From: Candidatus Poseidonia sp.
GTDB lineage: Archaea > Thermoplasmatota > Poseidoniia > Poseidoniales > Poseidoniaceae
Reading direction: 5' to 3'
Assembly (NCBI GenBank): GCA_029250625.1
Contig: JAQXEX010000071.1
Coordinates: 1-43,976, forward strand
Length of the DNA: 43,976 nt
Shown in pieces: positions 26,512-35,906 of this stretch (its first letter is position 1; the number at the start of each line of letters is the position of its first letter). The translations under genes were made by a program, and so were the position numbers. The notes below the pieces were generated by a model that made no database searches, was not told where the DNA came from, and was given only the letters and a program-made list of their open reading frames with translations.

Positions 26512-29296
26512 GGTAATCCTCGCCGTACCATGCCCATTGGTCAAGCGTCCAACCGGCAGGCAATCCTTCAGCAGGCACGGGTGGACCAGCAGGGGTCACT
26601 GCCGGGATCTCTGGGGCTGCAAGTGGAACTACTGGCTTCATCATCATCGGTTGTAAATCATGAGGCTGTAGATTGATGGACGATTCGTTTTGGTTGCGTC
26701 GCTGAACCGCATAGCCAAGAACAATTACCGCGATAACACAAAGAATGCCTATTATGAGGAACAACTGATTGCTTGAAGAGGAATCTTCAGCGGATGCAAA
26801 CCGAGATGCATCCTTAGGATACGAATCACCGGAATCGGACCAACCGTCCCCATCACCATCGACGCAGCCGACACGGTCTTCTGTTGATGTCCCAGGGACC
26901 TCTGGGCAATCGTCAGAAAGGTTCGTACCTTCTTGGTCAGGGTATCCATCGCCATCGGCGTCAGACCAGAAGCGCTCGTCATCGGGGAAGGCGTCAAGGA
27001 ATCCAGCCCATCCGTCACCGTCTGGGTCAGGGCAGCCGAAGCGTTCCATATCGGAAGTACCGTAAATTTCAACACAACTGTCTGGATTTGTACCTGTTGC
27101 TGAGTCCCCAAAACCGTCTCCATCTGCATCGGAATGTTGTGTTGCATCTTCGGGGAAGGCATCGTTAGCATCCGACCATCCGTCGCCGTCCGAGTCAAGA
27201 CAACCCAAACGGTCTTCTGTGGAAGTCCCAGCGTTCAAAGGACAGGCGTCGCTTTCAAATCCATCCGAAGCATCACCGTATCCGTCTCCGTCTTGGTCAG
27301 AATGTTGTGTTGAGTCGCTGGGGAATGCATCTGCTCCGTTTGCTACCGTCCATCCATCATCTGAATCCGACCAGCCATCTCCGTCTGAATCAACGCATCC
27401 ATGGCGGTCTTGATTGGACGTACCTTGGACCAAAATGCATTGGTCGCCTTGCTCAGCGTTGGAGTTGTCTCCGAAACCGTCACCGTCGCTGTCAATCCAT
27501 TGAGTGCCATCGACCGGGAAAACGTCTACGGTATCGCCGTAGCCGTCACCATCATAATCAGAACAGCCAATGCTTGCCCCAAGTGAACTTGAACCCGCAT
27601 CGTTTGGGCAGTCATCGATGTCATCTGAAAAACCATCGTTATCGTCGTCCGTGTCTTCAGTTGAATCTTCACATCCATCACGGTCAACGTCATTTCCTAC
27701 AAAGGAAATGAACGATGGTGAACTTTGAGGGCAGAGGTCGGTTCCTGCGGTTGAGAGAGAACAAACCCAATCGCTACTGGAATTATCTGCATCACAGATT
27801 CGGTCATTATCATCGTCCAAATCTTCCTCTGCATCCCTGCAGCCATCCTCGTCGTAATCTGTAGCGGTCAATGAACTCCAGCCGAGGTCACCCGTCGGAC
27901 AAAAGTCAGATGAATCGTAAATTCCGTCGTTATCATCATCCGAATCTTCGGTCAAATCTGCACAACCGTCTGAATCGTGGTCCGTTAAGGCCGTAGACAC
28001 CCATGAGAGATTGCCCAGAGCGCATTCATCATCAACGTCCACAAGCCCGTCATCATCATCATCGTCATCGCATGCATCTCCGAGCAAATCCCCATCGTGG
28101 TTGGCTTGGTTAGCATTCGGTATCATTGGACAATTGTCAACTTGGTCGCCGACGCCGTCTCCATCTTCGTCCATGTAAGGGTCAATGCGAACGACTTCAT
28201 CTTGCCCGAAGTCAACGTAGTACAAATGGCCGTTAGGACCGATCTCCAGACCCATGATGGATGTGGCTGAAGTTTGGATGGAGTCGACCTCTAAGGCCGA
28301 CTTACCGTTTGAACTCAAATCGTATGCGACAATTTGACCGTTGCCGTATTCAGAAACAAAGAGTTGGTCGTCGTCAAGAACAATTCCCGACGGCATGTTG
28401 AGGCCCGTTGCGAGTACGCCCCATTCCATTCCGGTAATGGACGAGTACTCCTGCAACGGTTCCATACGAGATGAATCACTCATGATGTTTTGAGTGCTGA
28501 TTGAAGAATCATCGGTGTTGACCCACAACACTCTGTTTGCCCCTGGGTCTGCAATGTAAAGAATTCCTGAATCGTCATCAAGAATCATGTGGCCAGGAAC
28601 GCCCATGATGTGGGTGAGTTGTATCTCGGAATACCGACGAACGATAGCATCAGAGTGGTCGTCTCGACCGGTATCGTGGTCGTCTTGGAAATCATAGTAC
28701 ACCAATTCACCGTAGTACCCATCGTTGTACCAATAGGCATTGTCGGAATCGTGAGCGATTCCAACGCCGTAAGGTGATTCGTGATTCATGTCAATGTGAC
28801 TGCCGAGAAGTCCGTTTCCGTTGTTTTGGTTTTCAACTGCAAAGTGGCTGAGCGAGGATGGCCACAGGGTTGGCCCCATGAAATTGTTCGGAGAGGCTTG
28901 GCCGCAGAAGGTATTGGCCGTTTCTTGGGCTGAACCCCACTGCCAGTCAAATTCAGGGTGATAAGCGCCGAATGCAATGGCGCTGACTTCTTCCAAGAAG
29001 TGGTTTCGATTGGAATCTCGGCGGTTCTGGGAAGTTTGGTCTTCAAGTCCTGTATTTTCTACAATGGTGATGCTGTCGGTGTACTGATTCGCAATCCAAA
29101 GTTCGTTGGCTCGCCCGGGGTGGAATTCAAGATCTCTAGGATTGGAAAGAGCGTCGGAGGAATCAGCGATGACGATTTCATCAAAGCCCATTCCAAATTG
29201 CTCCACCATGACGGCTTCTCTGGCTGCCGTAGCGAATGAAGGAATTGAAAACAAGAGAATACCGAGCATAAAAAGCGCTACTTGCTTCTTGGCCAT
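26498..29296 (-). CDS. Membrane-anchored surface protein: beta-propeller plus TSP3 repeats
   Basis: About 932 residues from the ATG chosen here. A basic MAKKQ start and hydrophobic helix look like a signal peptide; in-frame ATGs at 29320 and 29335 are alternatives. The N-terminal half (about 30-370) has NHL/SMP-30-like propeller repeats, for example NPRDLEFHPGRANELWIANQ and MPSGIVLDDDQLFVSEYGN. A long run of Asp-rich TSP3-type repeats with paired Cys (about 380-830) probably binds calcium. A transmembrane helix follows (about 844-864), then a 68-residue Pro-rich cytosolic tail ending in a compact GWTLDQWAWYGEDYL element. No enzyme motif is seen; a role in binding or adhesion is inferred. Confidence 0.85.
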   Translation of the reverse strand: MAKKQVALFMLGILLFSIPSFATAAREAVMVEQFGMGFDEIVIADSSDALSNPRDLEFHPGRANELWIANQYTDSITIVENTGLEDQTSQNRRDSNRNHFLEEVSAIAFGAYHPEFDWQWGSAQETANTFCGQASPNNFMGPTLWPSSLSHFAVENQNNGNGLLGSHIDMNHESPYGVGIAHDSDNAYWYNDGYYGELVYYDFQDDHDTGRDDHSDAIVRRYSEIQLTHIMGVPGHMILDDDSGILYIADPGANRVLWVNTDDSSISTQNIMSDSSRMEPLQEYSSITGMEWGVLATGLNMPSGIVLDDDQLFVSEYGNGQIVAYDLSSNGKSALEVDSIQTSATSIMGLEIGPNGHLYYVDFGQDEVVRIDPYMDEDGDGVGDQVDNCPMIPNANQANHDGDLLGDACDDDDDDDGLVDVDDECALGNLSWVSTALTDHDSDGCADLTEDSDDDNDGIYDSSDFCPTGDLGWSSLTATDYDEDGCRDAEEDLDDDNDRICDADNSSSDWVCSLSTAGTDLCPQSSPSFISFVGNDVDRDGCEDSTEDTDDDNDGFSDDIDDCPNDAGSSSLGASIGCSDYDGDGYGDTVDVFPVDGTQWIDSDGDGFGDNSNAEQGDQCILVQGTSNQDRHGCVDSDGDGWSDSDDGWTVANGADAFPSDSTQHSDQDGDGYGDASDGFESDACPLNAGTSTEDRLGCLDSDGDGWSDANDAFPEDATQHSDADGDGFGDSATGTNPDSCVEIYGTSDMERFGCPDPDGDGWAGFLDAFPDDERFWSDADGDGYPDQEGTNLSDDCPEVPGTSTEDRVGCVDGDGDGWSDSGDSYPKDASRFASAEDSSSSNQLFLIIGILCVIAVIVLGYAVQRRNQNESSINLQPHDLQPMMMKPVVPLAAPEIPAVTPAGPPVPAEGLPAGWTLDQWAWYGEDYLKNQ

Positions 29297-29443
29297 ACAT
29301 CGCCCAAATGGAATGAGCATTTCATACCTTGTCATCCCGGTATGTTATTTGCACAGACAAGAACATAACGCCGGAGCAGATACATGCGCCAAAACTGAAG
29401 GACTTCAAGAAATAAAACATCATGAGATAGTTTGTTTGTCATC

Positions 29444-31087
29444 TTATACTGTAGGGTGTAATTTCTGGTTTTCAGCCAAGGTGTGACTGACCCATTCAAA
29501 GGTCAACTGGTCCTTATCCCTCTCTTCTTCACTGCGACGTTTGAGATTGTTCATCGCCATCTTCATGCGGAAATTCCCTTCAAAGGCAGGGGCGTGACGA
29601 GCGAGGTATGCCCAATAGAGCCGTGTCATTGGGCAGGTTTTCTTTGGATGGAACTCACATGATTTACAGTGGTCGCTCATTCTGTTGATGTAAGCAGAAC
29701 CCGCAACATAGGGTTTCGTCATCATGGCGTCCCCAAGCGCAAACGTACCCATTCCGAGTACATTCGGCTCTACGACCCAATCATAAGCGTCAACGAAAGC
29801 AGCATGAAACCAATCGGTCAATTCCCGAGGGTTAACATCCAACAAGTTCCCAATATTGCTCAATACCATCAACCGAGGAATGTGGTGGGTCCAACCTTCT
29901 TCAATCACAGATTGAACCGACGAGTCAAGACATTGCATCCCGCTGTCTCCTTTCCAATACGCTTCCGGAAGGGCCTGCATTTGATTGAGATGGTTCGGAT
30001 GTTCCTCCTCATCAGGCATGGCTTGGGCCATCCATGAAAACGTCCGATTCGAAGGTGTTCGTTGAACGGCAAGCGTGCGGAACCCATCGGTGACTTCGTG
30101 GATATGATGGACGTATTCCCTCCAAATCAATTGTCGCAAGAATCCTTCTGTACTGTTCAACGGGGCATCCGTTTCCAAAACAGCTTGTACCAAGTCACCT
30201 GGCATCATCCTGTGAAGGTTCAGCAGGGAAGCCAAACGTGAGTGGAAAAGTCCACGACTTTTGTCCGTCATTGCATCTTCATAACGTCCAAACCAAGGCA
30301 TGCACTTCATTCCAAAAGCGAGGGCAGCAGCGATATCTTCTGCGGTAGTCGGCAGTTGTGACATGTCCAACACCCCTGGGTGTGACGAAAATTCTGTATT
30401 GACCAATCGTTCTACCTCAAGATCAATTTCATCGGACTCGTACTGTGGAGGTTCTGGAGGAAGCGGGTCGCCTTTCCATGGAAATCGGTTTTCGGAATCA
30501 AAACTGTACTTCCCTCCTACTGGTTTTCCCATTTCCATTAACCATCCGGTTTCATGACGCACCTTGCGGTAAAAACGGTCCATGCGAAACGGCGGATTGG
30601 AACCTACGCTTTGTTCAAACCACGATGGTTTGGTCAGCCACCCAATGTGCCGGTGAAGCACGACATTCCCCCGGTCAACCAAGGGTTGTATCTCCTTTCG
30701 CAGTTCCAACTCTGCGTGCACAACTGCGTGAACAGGTCCGTGACGGTCGATGTGTTCGCCCAACGCATCTGCGTAGGTGCCGTTTGTTGTGAGGTACCGA
30801 ACCGGCCTCCCAGTGGCTTGAACTTCAATGGCGAAATGCCGTTGCGATGAAAGCAGCAACGCAAGCTTTTGTTTGTGATAGGGGCGTTTGTTCCCTTTTG
30901 CAGACGATTCAATCAAGACGACACCGTAGTGCAGCCCATCGGGTTCGACATCGCTCACGAAACTGAGATTGAGTTGGTCATAGGATAGCCAGAGCCAACC
31001 GTCTACCGGAGTCGTCTCATGGGGGACGAGGGCAGATGCAAAAGTGCCGCTACCAGCGCTCATAGTAGAAACAACGGCTTGGCTCAT
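29444..31087 (-). CDS. phrB: FeS-type bacterial cryptochrome/photolyase (deoxyribodipyrimidine photolyase-related)
   Basis: A 547-residue flavoprotein of the FeS-BCP group, members of which repair (6-4) photoproducts using light. An N-terminal Rossmann-like antenna domain (about 30-180) is followed by the helical FAD domain. Four Cys for the 4Fe-4S cluster are present: Cys386, Cys474, Cys477 and Cys485. The 88-residue spacing between the first two matches characterised PhrB. The RQLIWREYVHHIH and NVLGMGTFALGDAMMTKPYVAGSAYI regions are typical of the FAD site. An in-frame ATG eight codons later is an alternative start. It follows carB by 46 bp on the same strand and fits life in sunlit water. 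Confidence 0.9.
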   Translation of the reverse strand: MSQAVVSTMSAGSGTFASALVPHETTPVDGWLWLSYDQLNLSFVSDVEPDGLHYGVVLIESSAKGNKRPYHKQKLALLLSSQRHFAIEVQATGRPVRYLTTNGTYADALGEHIDRHGPVHAVVHAELELRKEIQPLVDRGNVVLHRHIGWLTKPSWFEQSVGSNPPFRMDRFYRKVRHETGWLMEMGKPVGGKYSFDSENRFPWKGDPLPPEPPQYESDEIDLEVERLVNTEFSSHPGVLDMSQLPTTAEDIAAALAFGMKCMPWFGRYEDAMTDKSRGLFHSRLASLLNLHRMMPGDLVQAVLETDAPLNSTEGFLRQLIWREYVHHIHEVTDGFRTLAVQRTPSNRTFSWMAQAMPDEEEHPNHLNQMQALPEAYWKGDSGMQCLDSSVQSVIEEGWTHHIPRLMVLSNIGNLLDVNPRELTDWFHAAFVDAYDWVVEPNVLGMGTFALGDAMMTKPYVAGSAYINRMSDHCKSCEFHPKKTCPMTRLYWAYLARHAPAFEGNFRMKMAMNNLKRRSEEERDKDQLTFEWVSHTLAENQKLHPTV

Positions 31088-31133
31088 GGCCTAAATGACT
31101 CATTTGAGGTCATAAAGCACTGCTTTTAGCCAG

Positions 31134-34100
31134 TCAGTAATGGACGGTTAGTTTCCTTGGTTCCAGTGTTTCTTCAATTCGAGCCCGCATGGCAGCAGCC
31201 TCCATTGTCGCCCCACGCATGGTCGTCACGAACGGGATGTTCAGTTCAACCGCAAGGCGGCGCATCATGTTACCATCACGAACGGCGCCACCGGAGATAG
31301 TGGGGACATTGACGATAAAGGAAACTTTGCCTTGCCGCATCAAATCTAAGGCGTCAGGATGCTCTCCTTCTGCGATTCTATAGACTGTTTCAACAGGGAG
31401 TCCGTGGCGGCGAAGAGCGTCAGATGTACCGCCTGTAGCGTACAATGTGAATCCCAGTTCTACCAACTCACGAGCAACTGGAACAAGGCTCTCCTTGTCC
31501 TCATCTCGAACGGTGAGGTATGCACCACCTGATGTAGCAACCGGAATTTCAGTGGCTAAGCGAGCCTTGAGATAAGCCAAATCAGCTCGCTCATCCGAAC
31601 CATAGACTTCTCCGGTTGATTTCATTTCGGGACCTGGAGCAGGGTCCAATCCACGAAGTTTGATGAAGGGGAACACCGGTGCTTTTACACAAACTTGACC
31701 CGTTGTCCTGCGAGGGATGGTTTGGGAAGAAAGCGATTGCCCGATGGTGACTCTTGCAGCGATACGAGCAAGAGGCAAACCCGATGATTTAGCAACAAAT
31801 GGAACCGTCCTTGATGACCGTGGATTGACTTCTAACACATAGAGGTCATCTCCCTGAATTGCAAATTGAATGTTAAAGCAACCTTTGATGTTTAACCCCA
31901 AACCGATGATCTTTGTTTGTTCAGCGACCCGTTTGAGCATCTCCTCAGATATGTTTTGAGTCGGAATGAAACAGGTTGAGTCGCCTGAATGGATACCGGC
32001 CTCTTCCAAATGCTCCATAATGGCTCCAACCAAAACCTCCTCGCCGTCTGCAGCTGCATCAACATCCAATTCAGTGGCATGGCCCAGGTATTCATCAACC
32101 AGCAGTGGTTTGTCTGGAGCCAAATATGCATCCCTGAGGTACCCGTCCAATTGCTGTTGATTGGATAAAATCTCCATTCCACGCCCTCCGAGAACATAGG
32201 AAGGTCGAACCAATACAGGATAGCCAATTTCTTCTACGGCTGCCCGCAAATCATCAGCCGTTGTACCCGTTGCACCGCGAGGCATTTTGAGTCCGCTGCG
32301 TGAAGCAAATGCTTCGAAGCGTTCTCGGTCGCTTGCTTCGTCAATAGCGTCACAAGAAGTCCCCATAATGCTGAGATCCAATCCCTTGAGCCGGAGGTCT
32401 GGCAAACTTTGCTCCAGAGGCATAGCGAGATTGATGGCGGTCTGCCCTCCAAACTGAAGAAGAATACCATGAGCTCGTTCCCGCAGGAGAATCTCACTCA
32501 CGTACTCCAAGGTCAACGGGTCAAAATAAAGTCGGTCGGAGGTATCAAAGTCAGTAGAAACCGTTTCGGGATTGTTGTTGATGATGATGGCATCTTTACC
32601 CGCTTCACGAATGGCTTTCACTGCGTGAACACAACCGTAGTCAAACTCAATGCCTTGTCCAATGCGAATTGGGCCACTTCCGATGGTCACCAATCGGTCT
32701 TTTGTCCGTTCTTCCAGATTCGGCAAGAGGTCGATGCCAGGAGAGCCAAATGGCTCGTAGGTGGAATAATAGTACGGCGTTTTAGCGGCAAATTCGGCAG
32801 CGCACGAATCCACCATTCGGTAGATTGGATGAAGGCTCAATTCGTGTCGACGCTGCATCACAGCACGCTCGCCTTGTCCAGGAGCCAGCGACTTCAGCCC
32901 TTCTGGAGGGAATCCCGCCAGAGCATCGGCAATGTGAGCATCGCTGAATCCGTGACTCTTCCAGCGGCGCAGTTCCTTCTCGGTCAATTCCGTTGGGGAG
33001 ACGCCTCGGGCGGTGATCTCAGCTTCCATTTGAGCCAGTCGTTCAAATCCGTAGAGGAACCAACGCGTGATGCGTGTAATCTCATGAACGCGTTCAACGC
33101 CCCATCCTCTACGAAGCGCTTCAAGAACAGCACCCATTCGTCGGTCTGTAGCGATTCTGCACCAATCCACAAGAGTGCTGTCTGGGAGGGCCTCATGGGC
33201 ACGTTCTGACATTCCTTCTCCTTCGGATTCGTCTGCTCTTGTTAAGGGGCGGGGATGCGCACAACCCTGTTCAAGGGAAGCCCATGCCTTGAGGAAAGCC
33301 TCTTCGAAGTTCCGACCGATGGCCATGACTTCACCGGTTGATTTCATCGAGGTACCAAGTGTACGGTCTGCGGTTCTGAATTTGTCAAAGGGCCACCTTG
33401 GGATCTTGACAACACAATAATCCAATGTCGGTTCAAAGGCTGCAGTAGTACCGTCGCCTGTGATCGGATTTGGAAGTTCATCCAAAGTGTATCCAACAGC
33501 AATTTTAGCCGCCATACGAGCAATTGGATATCCAGTAGCTTTTGACGCCAATGCCGATGAACGTGACACACGAGGGTTGACTTCTATGACACGAATTTCT
33601 CCGGTAAATTGATTGAAGGCAAACTGAACGTTACAGCCACCTTTGATGTTCAAAGCCCGAATCAAGGCCAGCGCTTGGTTTCGCAAGCGTTGATGGTCAG
33701 CATCGCTGAACGATTGGAGTGGGGCCACAACGGTAGACTCCCCAGTATGAACGCCCATGGGGTCAATGTTTTCCATGGTACAAACAATGGTCGCATTGTC
33801 TGCTTCATCCCGCATGACTTCGTATTCAAGTTCCTGCCATCCCAAAATGGATTCTTCAATGAGTACCTGTGAAATACGCGAGTTCCTCAAACCGAGTTGT
33901 GAGATTTCCACCAACTCACCCATGTCTCGTGCAGTGCCTCCACCAAGACCTCCAAGAGTGAATGCCGGGCGGACTAAAATGGGCCAGCTTCCGATCAAAT
34001 CTGCTGCTGCGATGACTTCATCGATGGTATTGCAAGCCACTGCTTGACTGATGGGCAGTTGAATCGACTCACAGACTTGATTGAACAATTCTCGGTCTTC

Positions 34101-34478
34101 TGCTTTATCGATGGCTTCCAAATCCGAACCAATCAATTCAATGTTCAAGCGTTCAAGGGTTCCATTGTGTGAAAGTTCACTGGCGATGTTGAGTGCAGTT
34201 TGACCCCCCATTCCAGCCAGCAAAGCACACGGTCGTTCAAGTTCCATAATTCGTGCAATCGTGGCAGGGAGAAGCGGTTCAATGTAAACCACATCGGCCA
34301 TTTCAGGGTCGTTTTGAATCGTGGCAGGGTTCGAGTTTACCAGAATGACGCGATATCCATCTTCTCTAAGCGCTTGAACGGCTTGAGAACCTGAGAAGTC
34401 AAATTCTGCCGCTTGACCGATTTTGATAGGACCGCTACCCAAAACTAAAATCGTCTCCAAATCATCTCGGCGAGGCAT
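31134..34478 (-). CDS. carB: Carbamoyl-phosphate synthase large subunit
   Basis: A 1114-residue single-chain synthase joining ammonia from CarA, bicarbonate and two ATP into carbamoyl phosphate for arginine and pyrimidine synthesis. Two homologous ATP-grasp halves are visible, beginning GSGPIKIGQAAEFDFSG (near residue 14) and GSGPIRIGQGIEFDYG (near 590). A C-terminal MGS-like regulatory domain includes LYATGGTSDALRRHGLPV. The start chosen (ATG 34476-34478) overlaps the carA stop as TGATG; a GTG one codon earlier is also well placed after GGAGGTGA. Length is standard, and not split as in some archaea. Confidence 0.96.
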   Translation of the reverse strand: MPRRDDLETILVLGSGPIKIGQAAEFDFSGSQAVQALREDGYRVILVNSNPATIQNDPEMADVVYIEPLLPATIARIMELERPCALLAGMGGQTALNIASELSHNGTLERLNIELIGSDLEAIDKAEDRELFNQVCESIQLPISQAVACNTIDEVIAAADLIGSWPILVRPAFTLGGLGGGTARDMGELVEISQLGLRNSRISQVLIEESILGWQELEYEVMRDEADNATIVCTMENIDPMGVHTGESTVVAPLQSFSDADHQRLRNQALALIRALNIKGGCNVQFAFNQFTGEIRVIEVNPRVSRSSALASKATGYPIARMAAKIAVGYTLDELPNPITGDGTTAAFEPTLDYCVVKIPRWPFDKFRTADRTLGTSMKSTGEVMAIGRNFEEAFLKAWASLEQGCAHPRPLTRADESEGEGMSERAHEALPDSTLVDWCRIATDRRMGAVLEALRRGWGVERVHEITRITRWFLYGFERLAQMEAEITARGVSPTELTEKELRRWKSHGFSDAHIADALAGFPPEGLKSLAPGQGERAVMQRRHELSLHPIYRMVDSCAAEFAAKTPYYYSTYEPFGSPGIDLLPNLEERTKDRLVTIGSGPIRIGQGIEFDYGCVHAVKAIREAGKDAIIINNNPETVSTDFDTSDRLYFDPLTLEYVSEILLRERAHGILLQFGGQTAINLAMPLEQSLPDLRLKGLDLSIMGTSCDAIDEASDRERFEAFASRSGLKMPRGATGTTADDLRAAVEEIGYPVLVRPSYVLGGRGMEILSNQQQLDGYLRDAYLAPDKPLLVDEYLGHATELDVDAAADGEEVLVGAIMEHLEEAGIHSGDSTCFIPTQNISEEMLKRVAEQTKIIGLGLNIKGCFNIQFAIQGDDLYVLEVNPRSSRTVPFVAKSSGLPLARIAARVTIGQSLSSQTIPRRTTGQVCVKAPVFPFIKLRGLDPAPGPEMKSTGEVYGSDERADLAYLKARLATEIPVATSGGAYLTVRDEDKESLVPVARELVELGFTLYATGGTSDALRRHGLPVETVYRIAEGEHPDALDLMRQGKVSFIVNVPTISGGAVRDGNMMRRLAVELNIPFVTTMRGATMEAAAMRARIEETLEPRKLTVHY

Positions 34479-35785
34479 CACTGTTCACCTCCAAGGTGAG
34501 CATCAACAACGGCCCTAAAGCGCAGGAAAAGATGGGTTGCATCATGAGGACCAGGGCATGCTTCAGGATGGAACTGAACGGTAAAGCATGGTTTCCCGAT
34601 GACATCAAGTCCTTCTACGGTTCCGTCATTAGCATTGACGTAGCGAACCTCGACCTCAGCACCGTGCTGGTTCGGCGAAGGTGAGGATGAAGCTCCAGTC
34701 GGATGGGCTGCGAGCATACCGTCTTGAGGGTGAGCAACAGCAAAGCCATGATTCTGACTGGTAATGGCTACGGTCCCTTCCTTGAGGTCAACCACCGGTT
34801 GATTTGCTCCACGGTGACCGTATCGCATTTTGTAAGTCTGTAAGCCAGATGCAAGACCCATCAACTGATGTCCAAGACAGATTCCCATCACAGGAAGACC
34901 GGCTTTGACCGCTTCAGCAAGGGTGTTCCGGGCTGATGTTGCCATACCGGGATGGGCAGGGTCCCCTGGCCCGTTTGAGCAAAAGAGAGCATCAATGTTG
35001 TAGGTGCTTTTCAAAACGCTGTATGGCGTATGAGGGGGGCACCAAACCACATCAAAATACATGCAAAGATGTCGTAGAATGTTGTACTTAACACCACAGT
35101 CAAGAACACCTAATCGCGGCTTTTTGACGCCCAAATCATCCACAACACCTGGATTTAACTCAACAGGCTCATCAATGGAAACTTCATCCACAAGGTCTTC
35201 CAATTCCGGAGAGGAAAGCGATTCCAACTTAGCCTTCAACTTGTCTTCTTGACCGAGAGGGCCGAAGACACACAGGACAGTTCCCAGTTCCCGAACTCGT
35301 CGGGTAATCGCACGTGTGTCAATCTTCTGGATGCCAGGAACACCGTGCAGCCTCAGCAATTCGTCTACCGTTCCAATGGAATTGCGGTGGTCGGGTTGGT
35401 GCATGGCATGACGCACAACGACACCTCGAGGCCAAACGCGTCCCGATTCCGAGGTCCCATGGTGAATCCCATAGTTCCCGATCAAAGGGTACGTGAAGGT
35501 CAACACCTGTCCTGCAAAGGATGGGTCGGTCAGCGATTCTTGATATCCCATCATGCCGGTAGTGAAAACCAGTTCTCCTGCACCCGTTTGGTTGGCTCCA
35601 AACAGTTCACCCTCGTAGCGACCACCATCGGCCGTCAAAAGAACACCAGGGCCCGATGCACCTTCTGGAATCTGTGCTCCTTGGACAAGTCCGTCAGCAG
35701 CATCTCCGATGTCCAAAGATGACGGGTTGTAGAGTCGATGGGTGGCTGGAAGGGAACGCCCATTTTGGAGTTCGCTTCCTAACAT
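34478..35785 (-). CDS. carA: Carbamoyl-phosphate synthase small (glutaminase) subunit
   Basis: A 435-residue class I glutamine amidotransferase subunit that releases ammonia for CarB. The catalytic triad is visible: Cys303 (GICLGHQ) and His406/Glu408 (FHPEACPGP). The N-terminal CarA fold starts near residue 47 (GPGVLLTADGG), so there is an unusual extension of about 45 residues; no later start is available in this stretch. No ribosome binding site precedes the ATG, but an inverted-repeat arm abuts it (see the element at 35786-35878). Its stop overlaps the carB start. Confidence 0.95.
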   Translation of the reverse strand: MLGSELQNGRSLPATHRLYNPSSLDIGDAADGLVQGAQIPEGASGPGVLLTADGGRYEGELFGANQTGAGELVFTTGMMGYQESLTDPSFAGQVLTFTYPLIGNYGIHHGTSESGRVWPRGVVVRHAMHQPDHRNSIGTVDELLRLHGVPGIQKIDTRAITRRVRELGTVLCVFGPLGQEDKLKAKLESLSSPELEDLVDEVSIDEPVELNPGVVDDLGVKKPRLGVLDCGVKYNILRHLCMYFDVVWCPPHTPYSVLKSTYNIDALFCSNGPGDPAHPGMATSARNTLAEAVKAGLPVMGICLGHQLMGLASGLQTYKMRYGHRGANQPVVDLKEGTVAITSQNHGFAVAHPQDGMLAAHPTGASSSPSPNQHGAEVEVRYVNANDGTVEGLDVIGKPCFTVQFHPEACPGPHDATHLFLRFRAVVDAHLGGEQ

Positions 35786-35878
35786 CGTATTTGGTCGTCA
35801 ACGGACACCCATAATGATTGGGTGTGGGTTTGATTGGATAAAGCGGCTCAAAATAGGAGTCGAAATGGACCAAATACG
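35786..35878 (-). promoter_or_regulatory. Nested inverted repeats upstream of carA
   Basis: A perfect 11-bp inverted repeat, CGTATTTGGTC at 35786-35796 and GACCAAATACG at 35868-35878, brackets a second perfect 7-bp one, ACACCCA at 35805-35811 and TGGGTGT at 35819-35825. The outer arm ends exactly at the carA ATG. A CTTTATCC element (minus strand, 35836-35843) is a plausible TATA box between the arms. The arrangement could be an operator pair, or an RNA structure if transcription starts further upstream. A four-codon reading frame (minus, 35813 down to 35799, ending in an Arg codon then TGA) lies within the leader. Regulation of carAB is inferred, not shown. Confidence 0.4.
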
Positions 35879-35906
35879 GACTTTAGTAATGCGAATAACA
35901 ATCTGC

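Noticed and set aside
26830..28180. Regularly repeated DNA that might look like a CRISPR or tandem repeat array
   Set aside because: The repeats are in frame and encode Asp-rich TSP3-type protein repeats; units vary in length and sequence and there are no unique spacers.
32409..33209. A 266-codon plus-strand reading frame
   Set aside because: It is entirely antisense to carB, whose motifs are unmistakable, and its translation has no recognisable protein features.
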